This document shows positions 50,878-59,632 of a DNA stretch of 64,000 nucleotides, in pieces. The notes beneath the pieces were generated by a model. That model saw only the letters and a program-made list of their open reading frames with translations. It was not told the origin of the DNA and did no database searches. The stretch covers positions 2,108,001 through 2,172,000 of the forward strand of contig NZ_CP015118.1 of the NCBI RefSeq assembly GCF_002116905.1. The letters run 5' to 3'. Within the stretch, counting starts at the first letter, position 1, and each line of letters opens with the position of its first letter. Both the position numbers and the translations under genes were made by a program. Source of the stretch: Piscinibacter gummiphilus. Lineage in GTDB: Bacteria; Pseudomonadota; Gammaproteobacteria; Burkholderiales; Burkholderiaceae_C.

Positions 50878-52151
50878 GCCGGGCAGCACCCATGCCCTTC
50901 AGCGTGTTCGACATGGGGGAGCTGGTGACGCTGACGTCGCGCCCCGTCGTGGCCCAGGTGGTGGCGCGCGGCGGTTCCTACCGTTTCGACTACGTCGGCG
51001 GTCCCACCGAGATCCACGGCGACGCCGATGCCCACCAGCGGTGCTTCCAGCGGGTGATGGCCGCGGCGGCCGACCTGCTGCTGAAGGGCACGCTGAACCT
51101 CTTCGCCCGGGCCGAGCCCGTGGCGGGACGCGACGAAGTCCGCGTCACCCTGACGCTGGTGGCCGCGGGAGAACTGGCCGACGGCGCCGAGGCGCGGGCC
51201 CGGATGGAGCACCTCTCCCTCGAGCAGGATCCGTCCGGCGCGTTCGCCCACAGCACCTGCCCGTTCATCGGTGCCGACATCTCGGTCTCGGCACCGTCGG
51301 CGTCGCAGGTGATGCTGCAGGTGAAGTTCGAAGTCGACGGTCACATGCGCCGGGCGCCCGCACCCTATGCGCACGGCGCCTCGGTCTTCCTCGTGCACCC
51401 GGACGACGAGGCCGCCGAGGGCCTGGCCGGCCGGCTGCGGCGCCTGGGCTGGGACACCACGATCCTCGGCACCGACGCCGACGCGGCCCTCGTCGTGCAG
51501 GCGAAGCTCGTGCACCCGCCGGAGACGATCATCCTGTTCGAACCGCAGGGCACCGGCCTGCGCCGGCTGGAGGCCGCGAAGCGGAAACATCCCGACAGCC
51601 AGGTGCTGCTCGCCGTCACGGCCGGCGCCGAGGTGATCGGCACGGAGGGCATCGACGAGGCCATCCGCGTGGTGCCGCTGCTGCCGTCCGAGTTGTGGGA
51701 CCTCACGAGCCCGCGGGCCGAGGAAGACGGCGGTGCCTCGCGGCCCGCGCCGCTGCAGCCGCTGGCCCCGCCGGTGGTGCTGGTCGCCGACGACAACGAG
51801 GTGAACGTCGCGGTGGCCGAGGGCCTGCTGCGCATCCTCGGCTACGGCACGCGGTCGGCCGCCAACGGCCAGGAAGCCGTCACCTCGTGCGAGGCGAACA
51901 GCCCCGCCGCGGTGCTGATGGACGTCGACATGCCCGTGATGAACGGCTACGAGGCCACGCGCCGGCTGAAGGCACAGCAACGCTTGGGCCACCTGCCGGG
52001 TTTTCCGATCATCGCGTTCACGGCCGGCGACGACGCGGCCGTCGCGGCGCGCCACGGCATGGACGACTTCCTGAGCAAGCCCGTCGCCATCGGGGCGCTG
52101 AAGCGGGCGCTGTGCCGCGCGTTGAAGGGCAGGGCGCCGCCGCTGCGCTAG
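50874..52151 (+). CDS. Receiver protein with degenerate kinase-like N-terminus
   Basis: 425 aa from a GTG at 50874; ATG at 50892 is the alternative. Residues 1-150 have a pattern (GDADAHQRCFQRVMAAAADLLL, then a strand pair) reminiscent of an HATPase domain but with no N or G boxes. A first receiver-like domain (about 165-275) lacks the acceptor Asp: the equivalent position is Glu in IILFEPQG. The second receiver (about 305-420) is intact: VLVADDNEVN, Asp in VLMDVDMPVMNG, Thr in AFTAGD and Lys in SKPVA. It looks like the decayed output half of a hybrid kinase. It converges with the BarA-like gene, 12 bp between stops. Confidence 0.75.
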   Translation: MSRAAPMPFSVFDMGELVTLTSRPVVAQVVARGGSYRFDYVGGPTEIHGDADAHQRCFQRVMAAAADLLLKGTLNLFARAEPVAGRDEVRVTLTLVAAGELADGAEARARMEHLSLEQDPSGAFAHSTCPFIGADISVSAPSASQVMLQVKFEVDGHMRRAPAPYAHGASVFLVHPDDEAAEGLAGRLRRLGWDTTILGTDADAALVVQAKLVHPPETIILFEPQGTGLRRLEAAKRKHPDSQVLLAVTAGAEVIGTEGIDEAIRVVPLLPSELWDLTSPRAEEDGGASRPAPLQPLAPPVVLVADDNEVNVAVAEGLLRILGYGTRSAANGQEAVTSCEANSPAAVLMDVDMPVMNGYEATRRLKAQQRLGHLPGFPIIAFTAGDDAAVAARHGMDDFLSKPVAIGALKRALCRALKGRAPPLR

Positions 52152-52163
52152 CGTCACGCCCCG

Positions 52164-55100
52164 TCAGGGCGTCCAGCCGTCGAGCAGGGCCAGCGCGTCG
52201 TCGAACTCGAAGTCGTTGACCTTCTCGGAGATGCGGCGCACCACGGTCCGGTGTTCCGGGTGGTCGCCCAGCAGGTCGTCGAGTTCGGTGGCGAGGTCGA
52301 GCGCGGCGGGGTCGCTTTCGGCGAGGCGCTGGCGCAGCTGGTTGATGCGTTCGCGCAGTTCCTCGACCGGCAGCGCGGTCGCCGAGGCGGCCGGCGCGGC
52401 GGCGGCATCGAGGCCCCGCAGACCGGCCATCACGATCTCCAGTTCGTTCCGCACGCGCGCGAGCCCGTCGTCCAGGTCGGCGCCGCGGCGTCCGGCCCGG
52501 CAGTCCGCCTCGACGGCCCCGGCGACCCGGGCGAGGGCGGTGGCGCCGAGGTTCGCGGCCGTGCCCTTGAGCGTGTGCGCGACCCGCTCCGGCGCGGTGG
52601 GATCGCTCCCGGCCAGCGCCGCGGCGAAGGTGGTGTCGAAGGCCGCCTGCGAGTCGCGGAACTTGAGCAGCATGCGGCGGTAGAGCGCGCGCCGACCCTG
52701 GCAGGTCAGCAGGCCGGCCGTGCGGTCGATGCCGGGAAGCTCGGGGATCTCCACCGCGTCCTCGTCCTCGCCCGGCCGTGTCGCGGGGGCCGGTGCCGCG
52801 GACGGGTGGGGGCGCATCCACCTCGCCATCGTCGCGAACATCACCGCCTCGTCGAGCGGCTTGGCGAGGTGGTCGTTCATGCCGCTGTCCAGCGCTTTCT
52901 CGCGGTCGCCCGCCATCGCATTGGCCGTGAGCGCGATGATGGGCAGGTTGCGGAACGAGGGTTGCGCACGCAGCCGCCGCGTCGCCGTGTAGCCGTCCAT
53001 CACCGGCATCTGGCAGTCCATCAGCACGCCGTCGAACGCGGCATCCGCCGCCAGCACGTCCAGGGCCTCCTGGCCGTTCGATGCGATGACCACCTGGATG
53101 CCGGCCGACTCCAGCAGCTCGGTGGCGAGTTCCTGGTTCATGTCGTTGTCCTCGACGAGCAGCACGCGGGCGCCGGCCAGCTGCGCGATGTCGGCCGCGG
53201 AGCGGTCGGAGCGTTCGCGCGAGCGGGTTTCGCCGATCAGGGTCTTGCCGAGCACGTCGCCGATGGCCTCCAGCAGCGTCGAGGCCATCACGGGCTTGGT
53301 CAGCACGACGGGCATGGACACCCCGTGCTGCTCGGCCTCCACCAGCGCCTCCTCGCGCCCGAAGGCAGTGACCATGATCACCGCGGGTGCGTGTCCTGGC
53401 AGCTGCTCGTCCATGCGCCGTGCGGCCTCCACGCCGTCCATGCCGGGCATCTTCCAGTCGAGCAGCACGAGGCCGTACGGCTGCTGGCGGCGGGCGGCCT
53501 CGGCCACCTGGGCGAGCGCCTCCTCGCCGCTGGCGGCGAGGTCCACGCGGAGCCCGAAGCCCGTCGCCATCGACGACAGGATCTCGCGGGCGCTCGAGTT
53601 GTCGTCGACGACGAGCGTGCGCAGGCCCTGCAGTTCGTCTGCCTTGAACATGCGCCGCCGCGGCGCGTCGGCCTGCCGGCCGAAGCGCGCGGTGAACTGG
53701 AAGGTGGATCCCTTGCCCGCCTCGCTCTCGACCCAGATGCGCCCCCCCATCATCTCGACGAGCTGCTTCGAGATCGTGAGGCCGAGGCCCGTGCCGCCGT
53801 AGCGGCGGGTGATGGAGCTGTCGGCCTGGCTGAAGGCCTGGAACATGCGTCCGGTCTGCTCGGGTGTCATGCCGATGCCCGTGTCGCGCACACGGAAGCG
53901 CAGCGTCGCACCGGTGTCGTCCTCTTCCTCGGCCGCCACGTCGACCACCACCTCGCCGGCCTCCGTGAACTTGACGGCGTTGTTGCCGAGGTTGATCAGC
54001 ACCTGGCCGAGGCGCAGCGGGTCGCCCACCAGGGCCGAGGGCAGGGTGGCCGGCGCGTCGAACAGCAGCTCGAGTCCCTTGGTCTCGGCCTTGAGGCCCA
54101 CCATGTTCGCGATCTCGTCGAGCACGTCCTCGAGCCGGAACGGCACCTGCTCGAGGGTCATCTTGCCGGCCTCGATCTTCGAGAAGTCGAGGATGTCGTT
54201 GATGATGCCCAGCAGGTTCTCGGCCGCGCGGTGCACCTTCTCGATGTAGTTGCGCTGGCGCTTGTCGAGCGGCGTCTTCAGCGCGAGGTGGCTCATGCCG
54301 ATGATGGCGTTCATCGGCGTGCGGATCTCGTGGCTCATGTTCGCGAGGAAATCGCTCTTCGCGCGCGTGGCTTCCTCGGCCACCACCCGGGCCCGCAGCA
54401 GCTCGGCCTGGCGGGCCTCCAGCGCGGTGCCCTGGCGCTGCAGGTTGTCGCGGAGCTCCGCCACCGACCGCGCGAGGTCGCCGGTTTCGTTGGGCAGGTC
54501 GGTGTGCGGAACCGGCGCGTCGAGCTGGCCGAGGGCGATGGTCTCGACCGCCCTGCGAACCCGCGCGGCCGGACGCCGGATGGAGCGCCCGATGACCCAG
54601 GACGACAGCAGCGTGATCCCGAGTCCCCCCACCAGCAGGGCGATGGAGAGCGTCGTCTGGCGTGTCACGAAGGTGCGGATGTCCCGGGACGCGACATCCG
54701 CGTTGAGTTCCTTGGTGGCGGCGATGGCGCCCATCAGGCGGTCGGCCCGTCGCGTGACATCCTCCAGCACGCCGCCATCGATGAAGACCCGGGCTTCGTC
54801 CAGCAGCCCCAGGCGGATCAGGTCGGCGGCCTCGCTCGCGATGGCGTCGATGCGTGTCAGCAAGGCCTCGAACTCGCCGAGGCGCTCGTCGTTCTCGCGC
54901 TGCATGATGGTGGTTCGAAGCTGCCTCGTGGCGAGGCGCAACTGGCTGCGGCTCGCCTCCAGTTCGCCCAGGAGCGCCTCGCGCGCGGCTTCGTCGCGGG
55001 CCTCCCCGGCCTTGTGCAGCGCGAGCACCATGTGCCCCAGCTGGATCTCCGCCTCCTTGGCCCGGGAAACCCCCACGACCTCTTTCGCCTGGAGCAGTTC

Positions 55101-55247
55101 GAAATCACGGCTGAACTGCTGCTGCACGAGCAGGCCCTGGATGCCGAGCACCACGGCGAACACCAGCACGGTGCCGAAACCCAGCACGAGCTTGGACTGC
55201 AGCGTGAGGCGTTCGAGCAGGGCGGCAAAGAGGCGCGGCTTGTGCAT
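52164..55247 (-). CDS. BarA-like hybrid sensor histidine kinase with HPt
   Basis: 1027 aa. Two membrane helices (about 20-42 and 197-217) bracket a helical periplasmic sensor, then HAMP, HisKA with His306 (NMSHEIRTPMNAIIG), HATPase (NNAVKFTEAGEV, DTGIGMTP, GTGLGLTI), two receivers (LVLLDWKMPGMDG; GVLMDCQMPVMDG) and a C-terminal HPt with His891 (RVAHTLKGTAANLGA). The order fits BarA/GacS-type phosphorelays. The upstream HD-GYP gene ends 18 bp before it, so the two probably share a transcript and signal. The final cytoplasmic segment is unusually long. Confidence 0.93.
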   Translation of the reverse strand: MHKPRLFAALLERLTLQSKLVLGFGTVLVFAVVLGIQGLLVQQQFSRDFELLQAKEVVGVSRAKEAEIQLGHMVLALHKAGEARDEAAREALLGELEASRSQLRLATRQLRTTIMQRENDERLGEFEALLTRIDAIASEAADLIRLGLLDEARVFIDGGVLEDVTRRADRLMGAIAATKELNADVASRDIRTFVTRQTTLSIALLVGGLGITLLSSWVIGRSIRRPAARVRRAVETIALGQLDAPVPHTDLPNETGDLARSVAELRDNLQRQGTALEARQAELLRARVVAEEATRAKSDFLANMSHEIRTPMNAIIGMSHLALKTPLDKRQRNYIEKVHRAAENLLGIINDILDFSKIEAGKMTLEQVPFRLEDVLDEIANMVGLKAETKGLELLFDAPATLPSALVGDPLRLGQVLINLGNNAVKFTEAGEVVVDVAAEEEDDTGATLRFRVRDTGIGMTPEQTGRMFQAFSQADSSITRRYGGTGLGLTISKQLVEMMGGRIWVESEAGKGSTFQFTARFGRQADAPRRRMFKADELQGLRTLVVDDNSSAREILSSMATGFGLRVDLAASGEEALAQVAEAARRQQPYGLVLLDWKMPGMDGVEAARRMDEQLPGHAPAVIMVTAFGREEALVEAEQHGVSMPVVLTKPVMASTLLEAIGDVLGKTLIGETRSRERSDRSAADIAQLAGARVLLVEDNDMNQELATELLESAGIQVVIASNGQEALDVLAADAAFDGVLMDCQMPVMDGYTATRRLRAQPSFRNLPIIALTANAMAGDREKALDSGMNDHLAKPLDEAVMFATMARWMRPHPSAAPAPATRPGEDEDAVEIPELPGIDRTAGLLTCQGRRALYRRMLLKFRDSQAAFDTTFAAALAGSDPTAPERVAHTLKGTAANLGATALARVAGAVEADCRAGRRGADLDDGLARVRNELEIVMAGLRGLDAAAAPAASATALPVEELRERINQLRQRLAESDPAALDLATELDDLLGDHPEHRTVVRRISEKVNDFEFDDALALLDGWTP

Positions 55248-55265
55248 TCGACTCGCGCCGGCGGC

Positions 55266-56423
55266 TCAGGGCAGCCCGGCGGCGACCGCCTGCACGTCGG
55301 CCTTGCGGGCGATGTCGTGGTCGGTGTCGACGAAGCGCTGCGCGATCTCGCGGAACTGCTCGGTGCAGGCCAGGAAGGCGTCGGCGACGTCCGGGTCGAA
55401 GTGGCTGCCACGCCCGTCCCGGATGATGCCGAGGGCCTGTTCGTGGGGCATGGCCGGCTTGTAGACCCGGCGGCTGGTCAGCGCGTCGTACACGTCGGCC
55501 ACGGCCATCAGCCGGGCGGACACCGGGATCCGGTCGCCGGACAGCCCTTCGGGATACCCGCTGCCATCCCACTTCTCCTGGTGGCTGTACGCGATCTCCT
55601 TCGCCAGGCGCAGGAACGCCACGTCGGCGCCGAGCTGCAGTTCGGCGTGTTCGATGGCGTCGCGGCCGAGCGTGGTGTGGGTCTTCATGACCTCGAACTC
55701 CTCCGGCGTCAGCTTGCCCGGCTTCAGCAGGATGCGGTCGGGGATGCCCACCTTGCCGATGTCGTGCAGCGGCGCCGACTTGAAGAGCAGTCCGATGGTG
55801 TGGTCGTCGAGCACCTTCGCGAAGCGCGGGTGGTTGCGCAGGTGCTCCGCCAGCACCTTCACGAAGTGTTGCGTGCGGCGGATGTGGTTGCCCGTCTCGT
55901 TGTCGCGCGTTTCCGCGAGCGAGGCCATCGCGAGGATGGTGACGTCCTGGATCGCGGCCACCTCGCGGGTGCGGCGGGCCACCTCCTGTTCGAGGAAGTC
56001 GTTCTGGCTGCGCAGGAAGTCGGCGGCCGCCTTGATGTTGAGGTGGGTCTCGACCCGGGCGAGCAGGATGGCCGGACGGATCGGCTTCGTGATGTAGTCG
56101 GCGGCGCCGAGCCCGAGGCCGATCATCTCGTCCTCCTCGGAGGCGAGCGCGGTCAGGAAGATGACCGGAATGTCGCGGGTCTTCGAGTCGGCCACCAACT
56201 GCTGCGCCACCTCGTGGCCGGACAGTCCGGGCATCATGATGTCGAGCAGGATCAGGTCGGGGGGCTCGCCGGTGCGGACGATCTTCAGCGCCTTCTCGCC
56301 GTTGTTCGCGACCTTGACCACGTACCGGTCCTTGAGCAGGTTGCTCATCAGCATGAGGTTGTCGGGCGTGTCGTCGACGACCAGGAGGGTCGGGCGGCGG
56401 ATGACGTCGAAATCCAGGCTCAT
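55266..56423 (-). CDS. Response regulator with HD-GYP output (c-di-GMP phosphodiesterase)
   Basis: 385 aa from the ATG at 56423 with GGAGGC upstream. The receiver (residues 1-125) has VVDDTPDNLML, phosphoacceptor in LILLDIMMPGLSG and Lys in TKPIRP. The HD-GYP domain has LHDIGKVGIPDRI and HQEKWDGSGYPEGLSGD, with downstream HFDPDV; these metal and signature motifs are intact, so cyclic di-GMP hydrolysis is likely. It lies directly upstream of the BarA-like kinase gene. Confidence 0.94.
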   Translation of the reverse strand: MSLDFDVIRRPTLLVVDDTPDNLMLMSNLLKDRYVVKVANNGEKALKIVRTGEPPDLILLDIMMPGLSGHEVAQQLVADSKTRDIPVIFLTALASEEDEMIGLGLGAADYITKPIRPAILLARVETHLNIKAAADFLRSQNDFLEQEVARRTREVAAIQDVTILAMASLAETRDNETGNHIRRTQHFVKVLAEHLRNHPRFAKVLDDHTIGLLFKSAPLHDIGKVGIPDRILLKPGKLTPEEFEVMKTHTTLGRDAIEHAELQLGADVAFLRLAKEIAYSHQEKWDGSGYPEGLSGDRIPVSARLMAVADVYDALTSRRVYKPAMPHEQALGIIRDGRGSHFDPDVADAFLACTEQFREIAQRFVDTDHDIARKADVQAVAAGLP

Positions 56424-56592
56424 TGCAGCCTCCCCGGCTGACGTGATGGCGCAGTTATACAACGTTGCCTGCCCGCTGGCGGGGGGCTGCACCAAGGGGC
56501 AATCGGGGGCGCCTTCCTCCCTGCCGGGCCGGTGGGTATGCGGGCGGAACATACTGTGCGGCCCGGATCCACCCCTCCCGAAGGAGTCGCCC

Positions 56593-57072
56593 ATGATCAG
56601 CAAGAACACGGTCTGCCTGTGGTTCGACGGTGCCGCCCTCGATGCGGCGACCTTCTACGCCGCGACTTTCCCGGACAGCAAGGTGGGTGCGGTCCACCGG
56701 GCGCCGGGTGACTTCCCGGGTGGCAAGGAAGGCGACGTGCTCACCGTCGACTTCACCGTCGCCGGCATCCCCTGCATCGGGCTCAACGGCGGTCCCGTGT
56801 TCCCGCACACCGAGGCCTTCTCGTTCCAGATCGCCACCGACGACCAGGCCGAGACGGACCGGCTGTGGAACGCCATCGTGGGCAACGGCGGGCAGGAGAG
56901 CGAATGCGGCTGGTGCAAGGACCGCTGGGGCCTGTCGTGGCAGATCACGCCCCGGGTGCTGACGGATGCGTTCACCGGCGCCGACCGCGCGGCGGCCACG
57001 CGGGCCTTCGCGGCGATGATGACCATGCGTAAGATCGACGTCGCGGCCATCGAGTCGGCCGTGCGGGGCTGA
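56593..57072 (+). CDS. VOC/PhnB-like glyoxalase-fold protein
   Basis: 159 aa from the ATG at 56593, after AAGGAG. Paired beta-alpha-beta units with FDGAALDAATFYAATFPDSKVG and GGPVFPHTEAFSFQIATDDQAE, VNAI-like packing and WGLSWQITPRVL are typical of the PhnB/3-DMU-9 group of the vicinal-oxygen-chelate family. Metal ligands are partly visible; the substrate is unknown. It is divergent from the HD-GYP gene. Confidence 0.85.
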   Translation: MISKNTVCLWFDGAALDAATFYAATFPDSKVGAVHRAPGDFPGGKEGDVLTVDFTVAGIPCIGLNGGPVFPHTEAFSFQIATDDQAETDRLWNAIVGNGGQESECGWCKDRWGLSWQITPRVLTDAFTGADRAAATRAFAAMMTMRKIDVAAIESAVRG

Positions 57073-57124
57073 AGTCGGGCCCATCCTCCGTTCAACGGGT
57101 TTCCTCTCGCTTCAGGAGCATCCC

Positions 57125-57376
57125 ATGGGCATCCTCTGGACCATCCTCATCGGTTTCGTCGCGGGCCTCATCGCCCGAGCCCTCATGCCGGGCCCGAACC
57201 CGATGGGCTTCATCCTCACCGCCGTGCTCGGCATCGTCGGAGCCGTGGTGGCCAACTTCCTGGGGAGAACCCTCGGCTGGTACGGCGAAGGCCAGGGCGC
57301 CGGCCTCGTCGCCTCCGTGGTCGGGGCGCTGATCGTGCTGTTCGTGTACGGACTGCTGGCGAAGCGGAAGGCCTGA
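57125..57376 (+). CDS. GlsB/YeaQ/YmgE family stress-response membrane protein
   Basis: 83 aa, start at 57125 after CAGGAG. Three hydrophobic segments with the conserved LIARALMPGPNPMGFILTAVLGIVGAVVANFLGR and LVASVVGALIVLFVYGLL. The family, also called transglycosylase-associated proteins, is induced by envelope or acid stress in enterics; its molecular role is unknown. Confidence 0.93.
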   Translation: MGILWTILIGFVAGLIARALMPGPNPMGFILTAVLGIVGAVVANFLGRTLGWYGEGQGAGLVASVVGALIVLFVYGLLAKRKA

Positions 57377-57539
57377 TTTTTCGCCTGCTTCCCCGGGTCG
57401 TCTGACAAATCCCGGCAGCCCCTCGGCGGCCGGGTGACCTTTTGCGCCCGTTTTCCCCCGTTCCTCCCCCTGGCAAGCGTCCTGCTACAGAAACGGCCGA
57501 GGACGCCGAAGTCCACGGAAGTAAGGGGAAGTTTCCGAC

Positions 57540-58055
57540 ATGAACAAGTTGATCGGGGGAGGGTTCGCCGTCACGGCGGTGCTGGCCGCGGCACTCGCGT
57601 TCGCCACCAGCAACGCCCGGGCGGTGGAGCCGGGGCAGGCGGCGCCGGCCATCGAACTGGCCGGGCGCGCGGCGCCGGTGAACCTCGAGCGGCTGCAGGG
57701 CAAGCTCGTGTACGTGGACTTCTGGGCCTCGTGGTGCGGGCCGTGCCGCCAGTCGTTTCCGTGGATGAACGAGATGCAGGCCAAGTACGGGCCCCGGGGA
57801 TTGCAGGTGGTGGGGGTGAACCTCGACAACGACAGCGCGGAAGCCACGAAGTTCCTGTCGCAGGTGCCGGCGTCGTTCGCCGTGGCCTTCGACCCGAAGG
57901 GCGACACCGCGCGCCGCTACCAGGTCAAGGGGATGCCCAGTTCGGTGCTGATCGGCCCGGACGGCAAGGTCATCCAGGTGCACACGGGCTTCCGTGCCGA
58001 CCAGCGGGCCGCGCTCGAAGCGGCCATCGTGGCGGCGCTGCCGGTGGTCCGATGA
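57540..58055 (+). CDS. TlpA-like periplasmic thioredoxin
   Basis: 171 aa. A signal peptide ends near ARAVE. The thioredoxin fold has WASWCGPCRQSF (redox CxxC), GVNLDNDSAEATKFL and the cis-Pro in KGMPSSVLIG. Secreted TlpA/ResA-type proteins reduce disulfides in the periplasm, drawing electrons from DsbD or CcdA. It overlaps the DUF4266 lipoprotein gene by 4 bp and heads a four-gene cluster with DUF3570 and apbE. Confidence 0.93.
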   Translation: MNKLIGGGFAVTAVLAAALAFATSNARAVEPGQAAPAIELAGRAAPVNLERLQGKLVYVDFWASWCGPCRQSFPWMNEMQAKYGPRGLQVVGVNLDNDSAEATKFLSQVPASFAVAFDPKGDTARRYQVKGMPSSVLIGPDGKVIQVHTGFRADQRAALEAAIVAALPVVR

Positions 58056-58345
58056 CCCCCGGCGAATCCCAGTTCGACGACGGCGGCTTCACCAGCCGCG
58101 CATCGGTGCGGTCCATGGTGCTGTCGGCGGTGCTGGTGGTGGTGTCCGCGGTGGTCGCGGTGATGCTCGCGGGCTGCGCGTCCGACGGGCTGCCGAAGGC
58201 CTGGGAGAAGGGCAACCTCGCCAAACCCGAGATGACTTTCGGCCACGACACGCTCGAGCAGCGCAACGCGGCACACGTGTACGCCAGCAAGGAAAACGCG
58301 AGTGGCGGCACCGGCGTGGGCGGAGGCGGCTGTGGCTGCAACTGA
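58052..58345 (+). CDS. DUF4266 lipoprotein
   Basis: 97 aa from an ATG overlapping the tlpA-like stop (ATGA). A membrane-spanning signal ends in MLAGC, giving a lipidated Cys. The mature part GLPKAWEKGNLAKPEM and GHDTLEQRNAAHVYASKENASGGTG match DUF4266, always a small lipoprotein encoded beside DUF3570. The C-terminus is Gly/Cys-rich (GGGGCGCN) with two Cys that could be redox-active or metal-binding. Function unknown. Confidence 0.9.
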   Translation: MTPGESQFDDGGFTSRASVRSMVLSAVLVVVSAVVAVMLAGCASDGLPKAWEKGNLAKPEMTFGHDTLEQRNAAHVYASKENASGGTGVGGGGCGCN

Positions 58346-59507
58346 TCGCCCCCTTCGCATCGGCTCCATCGTCGCCGCCGCGCTCAGCGTGACGGCACTG
58401 CCCGCGGCCCACGCCGAAAGCGCGCCCGAGAAGGGCAGCATCGCGCTGAAGTACCTGTACTACCGGGACTTCCAGAAGAACGACACCCAGTACCCGGGCG
58501 AACCGAAGCCGGACGGCGCGAAGTTCGACCGCATCACGGTCAAGGCCCCGTCCGTGCTGCTCGTCGTGCCCATCGGCAGCGACTGGTCGGTCGAGGCCGG
58601 CGCCACCGTCGACGACGTGTCGGGCGCCACGCCGCGCTACTACTCGTCGGTGTCTGGCGCCACGAAGGCCCCCGGCGGCATGAGCGACAAGCGCAACGCC
58701 GGGGACGTCAAGGTCACGCGGCACTTCTCCCGCGGTGCCGTGGCGGTGGGCGTGGCCACGTCCAGCGAGAACGACTACGACTCCAGCGCCGTGTCCCTCG
58801 AGGGCCGCTACGCCACCGAGGACAACAACACCACGTTCCACCTGGGTGCCGCCGCCACGCGCGACAAGATCGGCTCCACCGACGACCCCGCGCTCGACGA
58901 ACGCCGCCGCACGAACGAGGTGATGGCGGGTGTCACGCAGGTGCTGGGCGCGAACGACATCGTGCAGGTCAACCTGGGGTACCGCCATGGGGCGGGCTAC
59001 TTCAACGACCCGTACAAGTCGGCCGACCGCCGGCCCGACGAACGCAACCAGGGCACGCTGCTCGCGCGCTGGAACCACCACGTGGTGCCGCTCGGCAGCA
59101 CGCTGCGCAGCAGCTACCGCTTCTACAAGGACAGCTTCGGCATCGCGGCCCACACCGTCGAGGCCGCGTGGGTGCAGCCGTTCGCCGAATGGTGGTCGGT
59201 CACGCCGTCGCTGCGCTACTACTCTCAGGGCGCGGCGAAGTTCTACTGCGACCCGTCGTCCGACCCCGCCGTGTTCCCGTTCTGCCCGGGCTCGCCCACG
59301 TTCGCCACCACCGACCAGCGCATGTCCGCCTTCGGCGCCGTCACGCTCGGCATCAAGCTGCAGCTGCGCTGGGAGGACTGGACGGGCGACGTGAAGTACG
59401 AGCGGTACACGCAGAAGAGCGACTGGAAGCTCGGGGGGAGCGGGTCGCCGGGCATCGATCCGCTGTATGCGGACATGGTGCAGGTGGGGGTGAGCAAGGC
59501 GTTCTGA
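58332..59507 (+). CDS. DUF3570 outer-membrane beta-barrel with SGAT flavinylation-like motifs
   Basis: 391 aa from a GTG at 58332 inside the DUF4266 end; GTG at 58302 is an alternative. A signal peptide ends in AHAES. The rest is beta-rich with alternating polar strands and a terminal Phe (VGVSKAF), indicating an outer-membrane barrel. Two motifs, DDVSGAT (58611-58631) and SSVSGAT (58644-58664), fit the DxxSGAT sequence to which ApbE attaches FMN. The apbE gene is downstream. Family function is unproven; covalent flavin is my inference. Confidence 0.85.
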   Translation: MAATDRPLRIGSIVAAALSVTALPAAHAESAPEKGSIALKYLYYRDFQKNDTQYPGEPKPDGAKFDRITVKAPSVLLVVPIGSDWSVEAGATVDDVSGATPRYYSSVSGATKAPGGMSDKRNAGDVKVTRHFSRGAVAVGVATSSENDYDSSAVSLEGRYATEDNNTTFHLGAAATRDKIGSTDDPALDERRRTNEVMAGVTQVLGANDIVQVNLGYRHGAGYFNDPYKSADRRPDERNQGTLLARWNHHVVPLGSTLRSSYRFYKDSFGIAAHTVEAAWVQPFAEWWSVTPSLRYYSQGAAKFYCDPSSDPAVFPFCPGSPTFATTDQRMSAFGAVTLGIKLQLRWEDWTGDVKYERYTQKSDWKLGGSGSPGIDPLYADMVQVGVSKAF

Positions 59508-59536
59508 CCCGGCGCGCGAGCGCAGGAAAAAAGCAC

Positions 59537-59608
59537 GTCATCCCGGCGCAGGCCGGGACCCTGGGCGGACCCGCGAAGGCACAGGGTCCCGGCCTGCGCC
59601 GGGATGAC
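59537..59608. repeat. Perfect 27-bp inverted repeat pair (REP/BIME-like)
   Basis: Left arm 59537-59563 (GTCATCCCGGCGCAGG-CCGGGACCCTG) and right arm 59582-59608 are exact complements, separated by 18 bp. Single arms of the same unit occur at 31411 and 45991. Located between the DUF3570 and apbE genes, it could form a large cruciform or a transcript hairpin that reduces read-through. Confidence 0.85.
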
Positions 59609-59632
59609 ACTCAAGTGGGCGACACTCCGACG

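Noticed and set aside
58052..58345. The DUF4266 protein as the ApbE target
   Set aside because: It has no SGAT-like motif. The motifs are in the DUF3570 protein.
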